The notes: generated from the letters alone by a model not told the origin. A DNA stretch of 64,000 nucleotides from Collinsella aerofaciens (GCF_009876115.1 NZ_WWSY01000001.1:294993-358992), one strand, 5' to 3'. Positions 45,916 through 55,807 are shown, counted from the stretch's first letter. Made by a program: numbers and translations.

Positions 45916-46755
45916 TTACGCCTCGGACTTCTTGGCGTAGATAAACCAGTAGCCGAGCGCAACCAGAACCGCGCCGCCCACGATGTTGCCCAGCGTGGCG
46001 GCGGACAGGTTAAACGCAATGCCCGCAGCGTTGAGCGCATCGGCGCCGGCGACGTCAGCACCATAGCCGCACGCGTGCATCACGGCACCCATGGGCAAAA
46101 AGTACATGTTGGCAACGCAGTGCTCAAAACCGCAGGCCACAAAGGCAGCGATCGGCAGCAGAATGCCCACGACCTTATCGACTACGGTCTTGCCGGCGGT
46201 GCCGATCCACACGGCCAGGCACACAAAGATGTTGCACAGGATGCCGCGGAAGAAGATCGTCACCCAGTCGATCGTCACCTTGCCGGCGGCGACGCTCACC
46301 ATGGAATTGGCGACTGCCTCGCCGTTGAGCTTGTAAATGCCGGCCATGTACACCAAAAAGACGATGAACAGAGCGCCGACAAAATTACCGACCCATACGA
46401 CGACCCAGGCCTTGAGCATCTGGACCAGGGTGATCTTTTTGCTCTTGAGCGCGCAGACCATAAGCGAATTACCGGTGAACAGCTCCGCGCCGCACACCAG
46501 CACGAGCACTAGGCCCAGGCAAAAGCACAGGCCGCCCACGACGCGCTGAGCGCCCCAGCCGAGCGTGCTATCGCTCAAGAACACCGTAAAGAACAGGCCG
46601 CCGAAAGCGATGAACGCACCGGCGAACATTGCCAACAGAAAGGCCTTAGCGACCGGCAGGTTGGCCTTGGTCACGCCGGCGGCCTCGGTCTTGGCCTCGA
46701 TCGCAGCGGGCGCCAGGCAATCGGGAGCGGGATACTCCACCTTGGAATCTGCCAT
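45916..46755 (-). CDS. focA: Formate/nitrite transporter family channel
   Basis: A 279-residue FNT protein with six membrane helices. GAFIAFGGLFFTVFL in helix 1, CGAELFTGNSLMV (the omega-loop half helix), and GFEHCVANMYFLPMG with the central His and GxEHxxANM signature. It passes formate across the membrane to feed FdhF. ATG 46755 is chosen over TTG 46788 because the family similarity begins there. Last gene of the hyf operon, comparable to focB at the end of E. coli hyf. Confidence 0.9.
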   Translation of the reverse strand: MADSKVEYPAPDCLAPAAIEAKTEAAGVTKANLPVAKAFLLAMFAGAFIAFGGLFFTVFLSDSTLGWGAQRVVGGLCFCLGLVLVLVCGAELFTGNSLMVCALKSKKITLVQMLKAWVVVWVGNFVGALFIVFLVYMAGIYKLNGEAVANSMVSVAAGKVTIDWVTIFFRGILCNIFVCLAVWIGTAGKTVVDKVVGILLPIAAFVACGFEHCVANMYFLPMGAVMHACGYGADVAGADALNAAGIAFNLSAATLGNIVGGAVLVALGYWFIYAKKSEA

Positions 46756-46794
46756 GTCAATCACTTCTTTCCTAATCAGCAGGGACAAGCGCTC

Positions 46795-47298
46795 CTATTG
46801 CTCTTGCCCCAAGCGGACAAAGTGGGAAAAGTCGTTGGCGGCCACGGCGTCGTACACGGCGTCGACGGCCTCAAAGACTTCCGGGGACATGGGGTTGTAG
46901 AACTCCGTGTCGCCCGGCTGAATCCCGACGAAGACGATATCATCGCACGATTGCTCAATCTCTTCGATCAGAATCGACAAGGGAAGCGAATGCGTGGTGA
47001 ACATCGACTTGCGGGCCACATCGCGTTTGTCGAGTAAGCGGATGGCGCCGACGGGCAGCGCCATGTCGGCGGCATCGACCAAAACCAAACGCGGCGGACG
47101 CTCGCGCTTGACCTCGATGATGTCATCCTCGGGCGTTTGGCCTCCGTCGATGGTGTACCAACCGGCGATGGGCGCGTCCTCCATCTTTTTGGAGAGCACA
47201 GGGCCGGCGGCATCGTCGGCACGCAGCACGCTTCCCGCCGTGAGCACGATGCCCGCAAACGGGGCGCCGTTCAGGCGGCCATCCACAACGCGACCCAT
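46795..47298 (-). CDS. hycI: Hydrogenase maturation protease (HycI-like)
   Basis: A 167-residue nickel-dependent endopeptidase. LTAGSVLRADDAAGPVLSKKME corresponds to the GxGNxLxxDDGxGP signature with the first metal Asp/Glu, VLVDAADMALPVGAIRLL holds the second ligand, and FTTHSLPLSILIEEI the His. It should clip the C-terminal peptide of the HyfG large subunit after Arg of DPCYSCTDR. Note Ala-Gly-Ser in place of Gly-Asn. Overlaps the next upstream gene by one base (TAATG). Confidence 0.85.
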   Translation of the reverse strand: MGRVVDGRLNGAPFAGIVLTAGSVLRADDAAGPVLSKKMEDAPIAGWYTIDGGQTPEDDIIEVKRERPPRLVLVDAADMALPVGAIRLLDKRDVARKSMFTTHSLPLSILIEEIEQSCDDIVFVGIQPGDTEFYNPMSPEVFEAVDAVYDAVAANDFSHFVRLGQEQ

Positions 47299-47879
47299 TA
47301 CTGCAACCTCCCCGTCAGATACACGCCCGACACATCGCGCACGCGCTCAACCAGATCGCGGAACTTCATCAGAAACGCGACCTGCTGGGCATGCAGGCCA
47401 AAGTCGTTATCGAACACCGAGATACCGGCCTTGGCCGACCCGCGAAAACCGCGCACGTCGAGCAACGCGTCGCAGGCCTCGAGCAGCGACGGCACCGCCG
47501 CCTTGTCGAGCTGGCACTCGCCAAAAGAGCGGATGGCCTCGAACTTGGTTTTGGCCTCCCCCTCCGGCAGCGCGTCGACGAGCGAATAGAACACGCTCAC
47601 CGGCACCGACAGGCGCGGCTCAAAGCAGTCGAGCACGCCGGTGTGGTGGCCCACGGCGAGCGTGTAGTACAGCACGTCGCAGGCCTCCTGGGGAACGTCT
47701 TCCTCGGTCTCCACAAACTTACGCGTGAGCTCGTAAAAGACCACTTGGTCGGGCGCATGGCCCAGGCAGGGGTCGGCGACGCCCTCGGCAGCCTCGTCGC
47801 TTGCGCGCGAGGCATCGCCAAAGGAGCCGCCGAGCATGCCGGGGCCCGCAAAGTAACCAGAGCGGTCCGTGAGCTCCAT
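47298..47879 (-). CDS. hyfJ: HycH/HyfJ-like formate hydrogenlyase maturation protein
   Basis: 193 residues. VVFYELTRKFVE and DVLYYTLAVGHHTGVLDCF are characteristic of HycH, a protein needed for assembly of the FHL large subunit and without known enzymatic activity. Its place between hyfI and hycI matches the E. coli hyc and hyf operons. It is longer than E. coli HycH (136 residues). Starts immediately after the hyfI stop (TAG-ATG). Confidence 0.82.
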   Translation of the reverse strand: MELTDRSGYFAGPGMLGGSFGDASRASDEAAEGVADPCLGHAPDQVVFYELTRKFVETEEDVPQEACDVLYYTLAVGHHTGVLDCFEPRLSVPVSVFYSLVDALPEGEAKTKFEAIRSFGECQLDKAAVPSLLEACDALLDVRGFRGSAKAGISVFDNDFGLHAQQVAFLMKFRDLVERVRDVSGVYLTGRLQ

Positions 47880-48662
47880 CTAGCGACCTCCGGCCAGCAC
47901 CAGATCCTGCAGCGCCGAGTAGACCTCAACGCGGCGCGGATCGTCCTGCTTGTCGATGAGCAGCGCCATGGCACCGCGGATATCGCCCTTGGGCGCGCCC
48001 TCGAGCGTGTCCATGAACTCGTTGGCCAGGTCGCGGCCGTAACGGTAGCCGCTCATGGCGCGAGCCTCGCGCTCGATGGCAACGCGCAGCTTGTACGGCA
48101 CGCCGGGGTGCAGGATATCGGCCTGCTCGCCGGCAGCCTCCACCGTGGTCTCGGCATGGAGCTTTTGGTCCAGCAGACCGAGCGCCATGGCAAAGCCGTA
48201 GACGGTCTGCGCGGGGCTGGGCGGGCAGCCGGGGATGTAGACGTCGACCGGCAGAATCTTGTCGGTGCCGCCCCAGACGCAGTAGTTGTCGTAGAAGATA
48301 CCACCGGTGCAGCCGCACGCGCCATAGGACACCACGATCTTGGGATCGGGTGCGGCCTCAAAGGCGCGCAGGGCCGGCATGCGCATGGCACGCGTCACGG
48401 CGCCGGTGTACAGCAGCACATCGGCGTGACGGGGCGAGGGCACGACCTTGATGCCAAAACGCTCGACGTCAAAGACGGGCGTGATGGAACCGAAGATCTC
48501 GATCTCGCAGCCGTTGCAGCCGCCACAGTCGACACGGTAGACGTACACCGAGCGCTTGATCTTCTTAAGAAGGGTCGCCTTGGCCTTCTCGATGCTCTCG
48601 TCGAGCTCGATCTTGGTCGGGCGGTACTGAAGCCGCTCGGGCAAAAGCGTGGGTTCGGCCAT
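47880..48662 (-). CDS. hyfI: Hydrogenase-4 small subunit (NuoB-like)
   Basis: A 260-residue NuoB homologue with one [4Fe-4S] cluster nearest the NiFe site. VDCGGCNGCEIEIFGSITPVFD, YGACGCTGGIFYDNYCVW and VDVYIPGCPPSPAQTVYG hold the Cys ligands. Soluble peripheral arm, contacts HyfG. Strong ribosome site GGAGGAGTAACC. E. coli HyfI/HycG have about 255 residues. Confidence 0.92.
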   Translation of the reverse strand: MAEPTLLPERLQYRPTKIELDESIEKAKATLLKKIKRSVYVYRVDCGGCNGCEIEIFGSITPVFDVERFGIKVVPSPRHADVLLYTGAVTRAMRMPALRAFEAAPDPKIVVSYGACGCTGGIFYDNYCVWGGTDKILPVDVYIPGCPPSPAQTVYGFAMALGLLDQKLHAETTVEAAGEQADILHPGVPYKLRVAIEREARAMSGYRYGRDLANEFMDTLEGAPKGDIRGAMALLIDKQDDPRRVEVYSALQDLVLAGGR

Positions 48663-48664
48663 GG

Positions 48665-49381
48665 TTACTCCTCCTTCGTATCAAAATCCATGATGATGCC
48701 CTCGACCGGCGCAGGACCGGCGGGAATCTCGGGCGCATCGGGGTTGAGCTCGCGGTCGATATACTCCGGGTTCACGCCGTGACCGCCCAGATACTCCATG
48801 CCGGGGCCCTGGGGCTCACCGGACGCAAGCGTCTCGTTGGCAGCCATGCCGCGCGCGTTGCTGGTCTTTACGGCCGAGGCGGCGCGCAGGGCGTCGAGCT
48901 CGCGCTTGCACTCCTGGCACATACCGACAGTACGGGCGGCCTGGATGGCCTCCATGCCGCCGGCCTTTTGCAGCAGGCGCTTGGCGTAGTCGATCTCCTT
49001 GTGCGGGGCAAACGGCTTGCCGCAACGCGAGCAGTGCTCGAGCGTATAGACGCTCTTGCTGGTGAGGTCGTCCTTGCTCATGACGGCCAGCTCAAACTCC
49101 TCGGTGAGCTTGATGGCCTCCATGGGGCAGGCCTCCTCGCAGCGGCCGCAAAAGATGCAGCGGCCGTAGTCGATCGACCAGGTGATGGTATCGGCCGCAA
49201 GGTCGGTGTCCATGCGAATGGCATCGGCCGGGCACGCCACGCCGCAGGCACCGCAAGCGATGCAGAGCTCGGCGTTGTGCTCGGGCTTGCCGCGCATGTC
49301 CTTGTTGGTGGGAAACGGCGCAAACGGGTACTTGACCGTCGCGTCGCCGGCCTTGGCGTTAACCTTCCAAAGCTTCAGCAT
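48665..49381 (-). CDS. hyfH: Hydrogenase-4 ferredoxin-like subunit (NuoI-like)
   Basis: 238 residues. Two [4Fe-4S] motifs, CIACGACGVACP and CIFCGRCEEACP, relay electrons from HyfA to HyfI. C-terminal HCSRCGKPFAPH and MCQECKRELD add a zinc-ribbon-like CxxC pair as in HycF. The C-terminal tail of about 60 residues is Pro/Gly-rich and without family similarity. ATG 49381 starts 1 bp after the hyfG stop and gives the family N-terminus MLKLWKV; the longer frame overlaps hyfG. Confidence 0.9.
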   Translation of the reverse strand: MLKLWKVNAKAGDATVKYPFAPFPTNKDMRGKPEHNAELCIACGACGVACPADAIRMDTDLAADTITWSIDYGRCIFCGRCEEACPMEAIKLTEEFELAVMSKDDLTSKSVYTLEHCSRCGKPFAPHKEIDYAKRLLQKAGGMEAIQAARTVGMCQECKRELDALRAASAVKTSNARGMAANETLASGEPQGPGMEYLGGHGVNPEYIDRELNPDAPEIPAGPAPVEGIIMDFDTKEE

Positions 49382-49382
49382 A

Positions 49383-51155
49383 TTAGAGCGCCTCCTCATC
49401 GAGCGGAGCGGCCATGGTGCCCTCGCCCGCAAGCGGCGACTTGTCGCGCCAGACGTTCTCGAACTGCTCCTTGTCGAGCACGTGGTCGCGCTTGGCGGCG
49501 ACATCGGTCACCGTCACGCGGTCGGTGCAGGAGTAGCACGGGTCGAGCGAGCCGACGATCAGCGCGGCGTCGCCCACGGTGTTGCCGCGGAACATGTAGC
49601 GCAGGACCGGCCAGTTGCTGTACGTGGCGGCCTTGGCGCGCCAGCGGTAGCACTTCTGGTTGTTGCCGAGCATCGCCCAGTGCACGTCCTCGCCGCGCGG
49701 CGCCTCGGTGGCGCCGATGGCGTACTTGTGCGGGGTGTACTCCCAATCCGTGGTGAGGATGGGGCCCGACGGGCAGTTCTCGAGCATGGTCTCGATCATG
49801 TCGATCGAATCGTAGACCTCCTGGATACGAACGGCGGTACGGCCGAAGGCATCGCAGGTGTCGGCCGTGGCGGCGTGCATCTTTTGGACGTCCGGATCGG
49901 CGTAGCCGTCGAAGGGGTGGTCAAAACGCACGTCGCGGGCATAACCCGAGCCACGCATGAGCGGGCCGACCGGCGAGAAGTCGCGTGCGATCTTGCGATC
50001 CAAGATGCCGATGCCACTCGTACGCTCAATAAAGTTGGGCGTGGAGAGCAAGACGTCGACAAGCTCTTGGACCTCGGAGCGCAGCTGGTGAATGGTCGTG
50101 AGCGTGGAAAGCTTCTGCTCGGCCAGGATGTCGCGACGCACGCCGCCGATCACGTTGAGGCCGTAGGTCTTGCGGTGACCGGAGAGCTTCTCGGCCAGGT
50201 CCATGGACTTCTCGCGGACGCGGAAGAACTGCTGGAAGCCGGAGTCGAAGCCGGTGTAGTGCGACGCCAGGCCAATGTTGAGCAGATGCGAGTGCAGGCG
50301 CTCGACCTCGAGCATGATGGCGCGGATGTACTGGGCGCGCGGCGGGACATGAATGCCCTGGGCGCGCTCGACGGCCTCGGCGTAGGCCACCGAGTGGGCG
50401 CAGCCGCAGATGCCACAGATGCGGTCGGCGAGGAACGTCACGGCGTCATAGTTCAGGCGCGTCTCGGCGACCTTTTCCATGCCGCGGTGCACGTAGAACA
50501 GACGGTAGTCGGCGTCGACGATCGTCTCGCCCTCGACGAACAGGCGGAAGTGGCCGGGCTCGTCGGAGGTGATGTGCAGCGGTCCCATGGGAACGAGCGT
50601 CGTCTCCTTGCCCTTGGTATCGGCCAAGAACTCGTAGTTTTCCATATCGCTCGCGGGAGCGGGACGGAAACGGTAGTCCATGGAGTCCTTGCGCAGCGGA
50701 TACAGGCCGCTGGGCCAATCGTCGGGCAGCACCAGGCGACGACGATCGGGCAGGCCCTCGGGGATCAGGCCGAACATGTCACGAAGCTCGCGCTCGCCCC
50801 ACACGCAGGCGGGAACGAACGGCGTCACGGACGGGAACGTCATCTTGGCGGGATCGACCTCGGTGCGCACGGTCACCCAGCCGGGGTCCTCCCCCTCCAT
50901 GGAGATGACGTAGTACACGGCGTAGCGGCCGCACAGACTGCGCTCATCGTTGCCGATGATCACGGGAATCCAACCGTAGCGCTCGTAATACAGGTAGTGG
51001 ACGGCCTCGGGCAGACGGTCCAGCTTGACGGTGATCGTCAGCTGGTCCTCGCACTGCCATTCGACCTTCTCGATAGCGCCCGGCACTGCAGCGCGCAGGG
51101 CCTCGACGTGGCTTTCGCAGCGACGAGCGTAGTCCTTCTTTTCAGGTTCTGCCAT
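49383..51155 (-). CDS. hyfG: Hydrogenase-4 NiFe large subunit (NuoC-NuoD fusion)
   Basis: A 590-residue catalytic subunit making H2. Residues 1-175 are NuoC-like (ELRDMFGLIPEGLPDRRRLVLPDDW), the rest NuoD-like. NiFe ligands: RICGICGCAHS (L1) and DPCYSCTDR (L2) near residue 545; the peptide after that Arg is the likely HycI cleavage product, about 37 residues. E. coli HycE/HyfG are the closest types. Soluble arm of the complex, active site fed by HyfI. Confidence 0.94.
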   Translation of the reverse strand: MAEPEKKDYARRCESHVEALRAAVPGAIEKVEWQCEDQLTITVKLDRLPEAVHYLYYERYGWIPVIIGNDERSLCGRYAVYYVISMEGEDPGWVTVRTEVDPAKMTFPSVTPFVPACVWGERELRDMFGLIPEGLPDRRRLVLPDDWPSGLYPLRKDSMDYRFRPAPASDMENYEFLADTKGKETTLVPMGPLHITSDEPGHFRLFVEGETIVDADYRLFYVHRGMEKVAETRLNYDAVTFLADRICGICGCAHSVAYAEAVERAQGIHVPPRAQYIRAIMLEVERLHSHLLNIGLASHYTGFDSGFQQFFRVREKSMDLAEKLSGHRKTYGLNVIGGVRRDILAEQKLSTLTTIHQLRSEVQELVDVLLSTPNFIERTSGIGILDRKIARDFSPVGPLMRGSGYARDVRFDHPFDGYADPDVQKMHAATADTCDAFGRTAVRIQEVYDSIDMIETMLENCPSGPILTTDWEYTPHKYAIGATEAPRGEDVHWAMLGNNQKCYRWRAKAATYSNWPVLRYMFRGNTVGDAALIVGSLDPCYSCTDRVTVTDVAAKRDHVLDKEQFENVWRDKSPLAGEGTMAAPLDEEAL

Positions 51156-51159
51156 GGTG

Positions 51160-52725
51160 CTAATTCACCTCACTTGTCTTGGTCTGGGAACTGAACACCA
51201 TGCGGTAGAGAGGGGCCTCGTGGAGCTCTTCGACGCTCTGGTTCAAAACGACGGACGTTGCATCCTCGACGCCGCTCGTGATGGCGACCGGGGTGGCGAT
51301 ACCGAACCACATGACCACGATCGCGAGGGCGATCTCGGGGATGATCATGAGGGCGGGCACCTCGTGGCGCTTCATGCCCTCGGGCGCCTTGCCGAAGATG
51401 GACTTGAGCGCGATGCCGGTAAGGGCGAAGTACACGCCGGTGAGGCCGATGGCCACGAGCACGACCACCCAGATGGGACCGGACTGAACGCCGGCCACGA
51501 AGGTGAGGAACTCGGAGATGAACAGGGCGAACGGCGGGAAGGCGGCGAGCGCGAGCAGGGCGATGATGGTGAGCGCTGCCGTGACGGGAGCGATCTCGAC
51601 GACGCCCTTGATCTTGTTCAGGTCGCGGGTGTGGTAGATGTGCTGGATGTTACCGGCCATGCAGAAGGCGAGCGCCTTCGTGAAGCCGTGGAAGATGCAG
51701 TGCAGCAGGCAGGCGGCGATACCGAGCGGGCCACCGATACCCAGGCACAGCGCGACCACGCCGACGTTGTCGACGGAGGAGTACGCGAAGCGGCGCTTGA
51801 TATCGTCCTGCTTGAAGATGCACAGGGCAGCCACCAGGATGGACAGCGTGCCCAGGATGAGCAGGAGCGTTCGCGGATAGGTGTCGCCCACCGTGATGAT
51901 GGACAGGGAGTAGAAGCGGATGATCACCAGCATGGCGCACTTGAGCAGCACGCCCGAGAGCAGCGCGGAGACCGGGCTCGGAGCCTGGGAGTGCGCGTCG
52001 GGCAGCCAGGTGTGCATGGGGAACAGGCCCGCCTTGGTGCCGAAGCCGATGACGATGAACGCGAACGCGAGGCGCACGAGCATCGGGTCGAACTGGTCGG
52101 CGTAGGGCATGATGGAGGTGAGGAAGGCGGCCTCATGCGCGTTGGGCATGATATCGGCGGCGTTCGCGTAGATGAGCAGCGTGCCGAACAGGCCGAAGGC
52201 CACACCGGCGGTGCAGACCATCGCGTACTTCCAAGACGCCTCGAGCGCCTGCTTGTTCTTGTAGATGCCCACGAGGAACACGGTCGACAGCGTAGTGGCC
52301 TCGACCGCCGCCCAGGTGAGGATGATGTTGTTGGACAGGCAGGCGAGCAGCATCGTAAAGACGAACAGGCTGAACAGCGCGTAGTACTGCTTGGTGCGCT
52401 CGGCCGGCATGGTCTTCTCCTCGATATCGATCTTGATATAGGAGATGGAGTACACGCCGGTGATGAACCCGATGATGCCTACCAGAAGGACGAAGATCGA
52501 CGAGAGCGAATCGAGATGGAGCCACAGGCCCAAAGCGTCGATATTCTGCCCGCTCGAGAGCATGGTTCCCGCGGTGACGACCGAAAGGACAAGGGTCGCC
52601 GCGACGGAGATGGTGTTGAGCCCCGCGAAGACGTTGTAGGACGTCGTCTTGGGGAGCGCAGCCATAATCAGGGAGAACACGAGAGGACAAGCGAGCAGGG
52701 CGACCGTCAGCATTGAAACATCCAT
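51160..52725 (-). CDS. hyfF: Hydrogenase-4 membrane subunit HyfF
   Basis: A 521-residue polytopic protein of the NuoM/NuoN type. KAGLFPMHTWLPDAHSQAPSPVSALLSG is the conserved central motif with the membrane Lys, and KRRFAYSSVDNVGVVALCLG follows in the usual place. Expected to take part in ion transport coupled to H2 formation. Length and gene position match E. coli HyfF (526 residues). Confidence 0.88.
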   Translation of the reverse strand: MDVSMLTVALLACPLVFSLIMAALPKTTSYNVFAGLNTISVAATLVLSVVTAGTMLSSGQNIDALGLWLHLDSLSSIFVLLVGIIGFITGVYSISYIKIDIEEKTMPAERTKQYYALFSLFVFTMLLACLSNNIILTWAAVEATTLSTVFLVGIYKNKQALEASWKYAMVCTAGVAFGLFGTLLIYANAADIMPNAHEAAFLTSIMPYADQFDPMLVRLAFAFIVIGFGTKAGLFPMHTWLPDAHSQAPSPVSALLSGVLLKCAMLVIIRFYSLSIITVGDTYPRTLLLILGTLSILVAALCIFKQDDIKRRFAYSSVDNVGVVALCLGIGGPLGIAACLLHCIFHGFTKALAFCMAGNIQHIYHTRDLNKIKGVVEIAPVTAALTIIALLALAAFPPFALFISEFLTFVAGVQSGPIWVVVLVAIGLTGVYFALTGIALKSIFGKAPEGMKRHEVPALMIIPEIALAIVVMWFGIATPVAITSGVEDATSVVLNQSVEELHEAPLYRMVFSSQTKTSEVN

Positions 52726-52728
52726 GGC

Positions 52729-53382
52729 CTACCCCTTCAATTCGGTCAGGTCGTGGGAGTCGAGCGACTTGGTGTCGTTCCAAATCCTCACGACGACGGC
52801 GGACATGATGATGACGGCGAAGATGGCGTCGGTGGCGATGCCGATCTCGATGATCTCGGGGGCCGTGGGCGCGAGCAGAGCGAGCGTCACGTGGCTACCG
52901 TTCTCCATAAGGCAGTACCCGAAGATCTGCTTGAGGATGTTGCGCTGGGAGATGATGCACGTGAGGCCGACGAAGAAGTGCGCGAAGCTGATGGCGAGGG
53001 CCGGAGTGGCCACCGCGGCGGTGGGCAGGCTCAGGCGCGTGACCACCGCGAAGCAGACGGCCACCTCCAGACCGGTGAGGATGATGGTCCAGGCCGGCTT
53101 GATGGAGGAGGTCAGCGTGCTATCGGCAGGCGAACCCATCTTCTTGTAGGCACGGTTGAGAATGAACGGAACGAGGATCACCTTGGTGACGAAGGCCGAC
53201 GCGGCCCACATGAGAAGCTCGGTGGCACCGGTGGTGAGGCCCAGGGTGAGCAGCACGCCCACCAGGACAACCGACTGGATCGCGTACCACTTGATGGCGG
53301 ACGGGATGGTCTTCGAGACGACCACCATGGTGGAGGTCACGATCAGAAGACCGCCCAGGATATTGACTAACGAATAACCCAT
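52729..53382 (-). CDS. hyfE: Hydrogenase-4 membrane subunit HyfE
   Basis: A 217-residue NuoK-related protein with about six to seven hydrophobic helices (SLVNILGGLLIVTSTMVVV, SVVLVGVLLTLGL) and a C-terminal ENGSHVTLALLAPTAPEIIEIG, typical for HyfE and absent from classical FHL-1. Its presence defines this as the hydrogenase-4 (hyf) rather than hydrogenase-3 (hyc) type. Confidence 0.88.
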   Translation of the reverse strand: MGYSLVNILGGLLIVTSTMVVVSKTIPSAIKWYAIQSVVLVGVLLTLGLTTGATELLMWAASAFVTKVILVPFILNRAYKKMGSPADSTLTSSIKPAWTIILTGLEVAVCFAVVTRLSLPTAAVATPALAISFAHFFVGLTCIISQRNILKQIFGYCLMENGSHVTLALLAPTAPEIIEIGIATDAIFAVIIMSAVVVRIWNDTKSLDSHDLTELKG

Positions 53383-53392
53383 GTCCTACCTC

Positions 53393-54850
53393 CTAACCCA
53401 TCCAACTAGAGGACAGAGGACCGGCGACGACGACCATGATCATGAGGACGACGAACACGAACGCCATGGCGCGCGGAAGGGGCTGGCCGGCGGCCACGGT
53501 CTCGCTCGGCTCACCGGGCAGGACCTTACCCATCCAACGCAGGAACCATGCGAAGGTGGCGACGGTCTCGACGACCATGACGCACACGAGGACAAAGATG
53601 ACCGTGTTGGTAGCACCAACCGCGAAGCCACCGGAAATGATCTGGAACTTGGAAAAGAACGTGCTCATGGGGGGCGCGCCGGCGATAGCGGTCGCGGCGA
53701 CCGCAAAGCCCACGCCCGTGACCGGGTACTTCTTCATGAGGCCCTGGATCTTGGGCAGCATACGGGTTCCCAGCGTGAAGCTGAGAGAGCCAGCGATGAG
53801 GAAGAACAGGGTCTTGGTGAACGCGTGGTTGAAGATGTGCTCGACGGCGCCGTTAAACGCCATCTGGCTTCCGAACACGGAGAGGCCCAGGCCAAAGAAC
53901 ACGTAGGCGAGCTGCGCGATCGTCGAGAAGGCGAGCAGGCGCTTCATATCCTTCTGGGGCAGGTACATGAGGAAGCCGAAGAGCATGGTCACGACGGCGT
54001 CGATGATGGCGACCCAACCGACGATCTCGGGGATATCGCCGGCGCTCACAAGAGCGCGGGCGAACACGCACACGCCGACCTTAACCATGGACGCGCCATG
54101 AAGGTAGGCGGAAACGGGCGTGGGGGCCTCCATTGCGGAGGGCAGCCACATGTAGAGCGGGAACTGGGCGGACTTGGCCCAAGCAGCGAACAGGATGAGC
54201 AGCAGCACGACGGTCTTCATACCGGAATCGAGCTGGGAGATCGCGCTCAGCGCGAACGTGCCGGTTCCGGCGAACAGGAAGGCCGCGCCGATGTAGAGTC
54301 CCAGAGCGCCGATATGGGTGATGATGAGCGCCTTCATACCGGCCTTCTTGGCCGTGGGCGTCATGTAGTAGCTGATGAGGCCCCAGGAGCACACACCGGT
54401 GATCTCGAAGAAAACGAGCTGGCCGACGATGGTGGAGCTGTAGGCGAGACCGGCCATGGCGCCGATGAACGTGGAGAAGTACACGTAGAAGCGACGACGG
54501 GGCGCGTCGGGATGCTCCTTATTCTTATCGCTCATGTACGGGAACGAATAGATGACGACGAGCAGGCCGATAGCGACGAACGCGGGTGCGAGCAGCGTGC
54601 TCATCCGGTCGAATATGAAGCCCATGACCAAGGTCTGGCCCATACTCGCCCAGGTTACATCGACCGCGTTCATGCCGTTTCCGGCAAACGTCGCGGCCAA
54701 GCCAACGGAAGCGACCGTGGCGATGCCGCCGGCAAAGGCGCAGATCCATTTAGCGTAGGGACGCGGCAGCATGACGATGAGCAGGGAGCCCAGCATGGGG
54801 ACGGCGATCGCCACCATGGCAAAGAGGGACAAGCTCGATTCGATTGACAT
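53393..54850 (-). CDS. hyfD: Hydrogenase-4 membrane subunit HyfD
   Basis: A 485-residue NuoN/NuoM-like antiporter subunit. AWAKSAQFPLYMWLPSAMEAPTPVSAYLHGASMVKVGV is the proton-channel motif, with KRLLAFSTIAQLAYVFFGLG downstream. Together with HyfB and HyfF gives three antiporter-like subunits. Between hyfE and hyfC. Confidence 0.88.
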   Translation of the reverse strand: MSIESSLSLFAMVAIAVPMLGSLLIVMLPRPYAKWICAFAGGIATVASVGLAATFAGNGMNAVDVTWASMGQTLVMGFIFDRMSTLLAPAFVAIGLLVVIYSFPYMSDKNKEHPDAPRRRFYVYFSTFIGAMAGLAYSSTIVGQLVFFEITGVCSWGLISYYMTPTAKKAGMKALIITHIGALGLYIGAAFLFAGTGTFALSAISQLDSGMKTVVLLLILFAAWAKSAQFPLYMWLPSAMEAPTPVSAYLHGASMVKVGVCVFARALVSAGDIPEIVGWVAIIDAVVTMLFGFLMYLPQKDMKRLLAFSTIAQLAYVFFGLGLSVFGSQMAFNGAVEHIFNHAFTKTLFFLIAGSLSFTLGTRMLPKIQGLMKKYPVTGVGFAVAATAIAGAPPMSTFFSKFQIISGGFAVGATNTVIFVLVCVMVVETVATFAWFLRWMGKVLPGEPSETVAAGQPLPRAMAFVFVVLMIMVVVAGPLSSSWMG

Positions 54851-54866
54851 AGTTTCTCCCTTCTCC

Positions 54867-55790
54867 CTACACGCCTACGACGACGAAGACGAACGCGAGG
54901 ACCGCGATGCCGACGACGGCCCAGGTCTGGTTACCGAGCACCTTGAAGCGCGAACGGGAAACGGAGTTCTCGAGCACGCCGCAGACGACGAAATCGACCA
55001 GGCACTTGACGAGGAAGACGACGGCGCCCACGAGAGCGGTGACGCCGATGGTCGCGGGCTCTCCCCAGGGGATGAAGATGGAGGTGAACCAAGCGACGAC
55101 CACGACCTGCTTCATGCCCATGGCGAGCTTCATCATGGCCAGGGACGGGCCGGAGAGCTCGGCGAGCGGGCCCTCCTGGAGCTCCTGCTCGGCTTCGGCC
55201 TGATCGAACGGAAGCTTGCCGAGCTCCATGTAACAGGCGGCCGCGAAGGCGACGCCGGCGAGGATAACGGCGACGACGCTCGAGACGTTGCCCGTAACGA
55301 TGTGCTGACCCATGGTCGCAATGTCCGTGGAGCCGCACACGATGGCGACGGTGAACAGCGCGATGAGCATGGACGGCTCGATGAGCACGCTCATGAGGAG
55401 CTCGCGGATACCGCCGAAGCCCGCGTAGGCGTTGGAGGAATCCACGCCGGACAGCGCGAAGAAGAAGCGGGACAGCGCGAGCGCGTACATGATGGTGATG
55501 GCGTCACCAAAGACGGGCATGGGGCTCTGGAGCGTGAACATGGGCAGGCCCATGGCGAGCATAAACGACACCGCGAGGAACAGCGGCGGCATGATGCGCA
55601 GCACGAAGCTCGAGTCGGAACTCACGGACTCGGGACGCGCCATGAGCTTCGCGAGGTCCCGGTAATCCTGAAGGATGGACGGACCGCGGCGATTGTGCAT
55701 CTTCGCGCGAATCACACGGGCGAGGCCGGAGAAGAAGGGCGCGACCAGCATGACCACGAGGCCCTGCGCCATCGCAAGAACGATGTTCAT
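54867..55790 (-). CDS. hyfC: Hydrogenase-4 membrane subunit HyfC (NuoH-like)
   Basis: A 307-residue NuoH/HycD homologue. RVIRAKMHNRRGPSILQDYRDLAKL is the conserved cytoplasmic loop at the quinone-like site, and GKLPFDQAEAEQELQEGPLAELSGP the second. It links the soluble arm with the antiporter subunits. ATG 55790 follows GGGAGAGG; a much longer frame upstream overlaps hyfB and is false. Confidence 0.9.
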   Translation of the reverse strand: MNIVLAMAQGLVVMLVAPFFSGLARVIRAKMHNRRGPSILQDYRDLAKLMARPESVSSDSSFVLRIMPPLFLAVSFMLAMGLPMFTLQSPMPVFGDAITIMYALALSRFFFALSGVDSSNAYAGFGGIRELLMSVLIEPSMLIALFTVAIVCGSTDIATMGQHIVTGNVSSVVAVILAGVAFAAACYMELGKLPFDQAEAEQELQEGPLAELSGPSLAMMKLAMGMKQVVVVAWFTSIFIPWGEPATIGVTALVGAVVFLVKCLVDFVVCGVLENSVSRSRFKVLGNQTWAVVGIAVLAFVFVVVGV

Positions 55791-55807
55791 AATATCCTCT
55801 CCCCTCT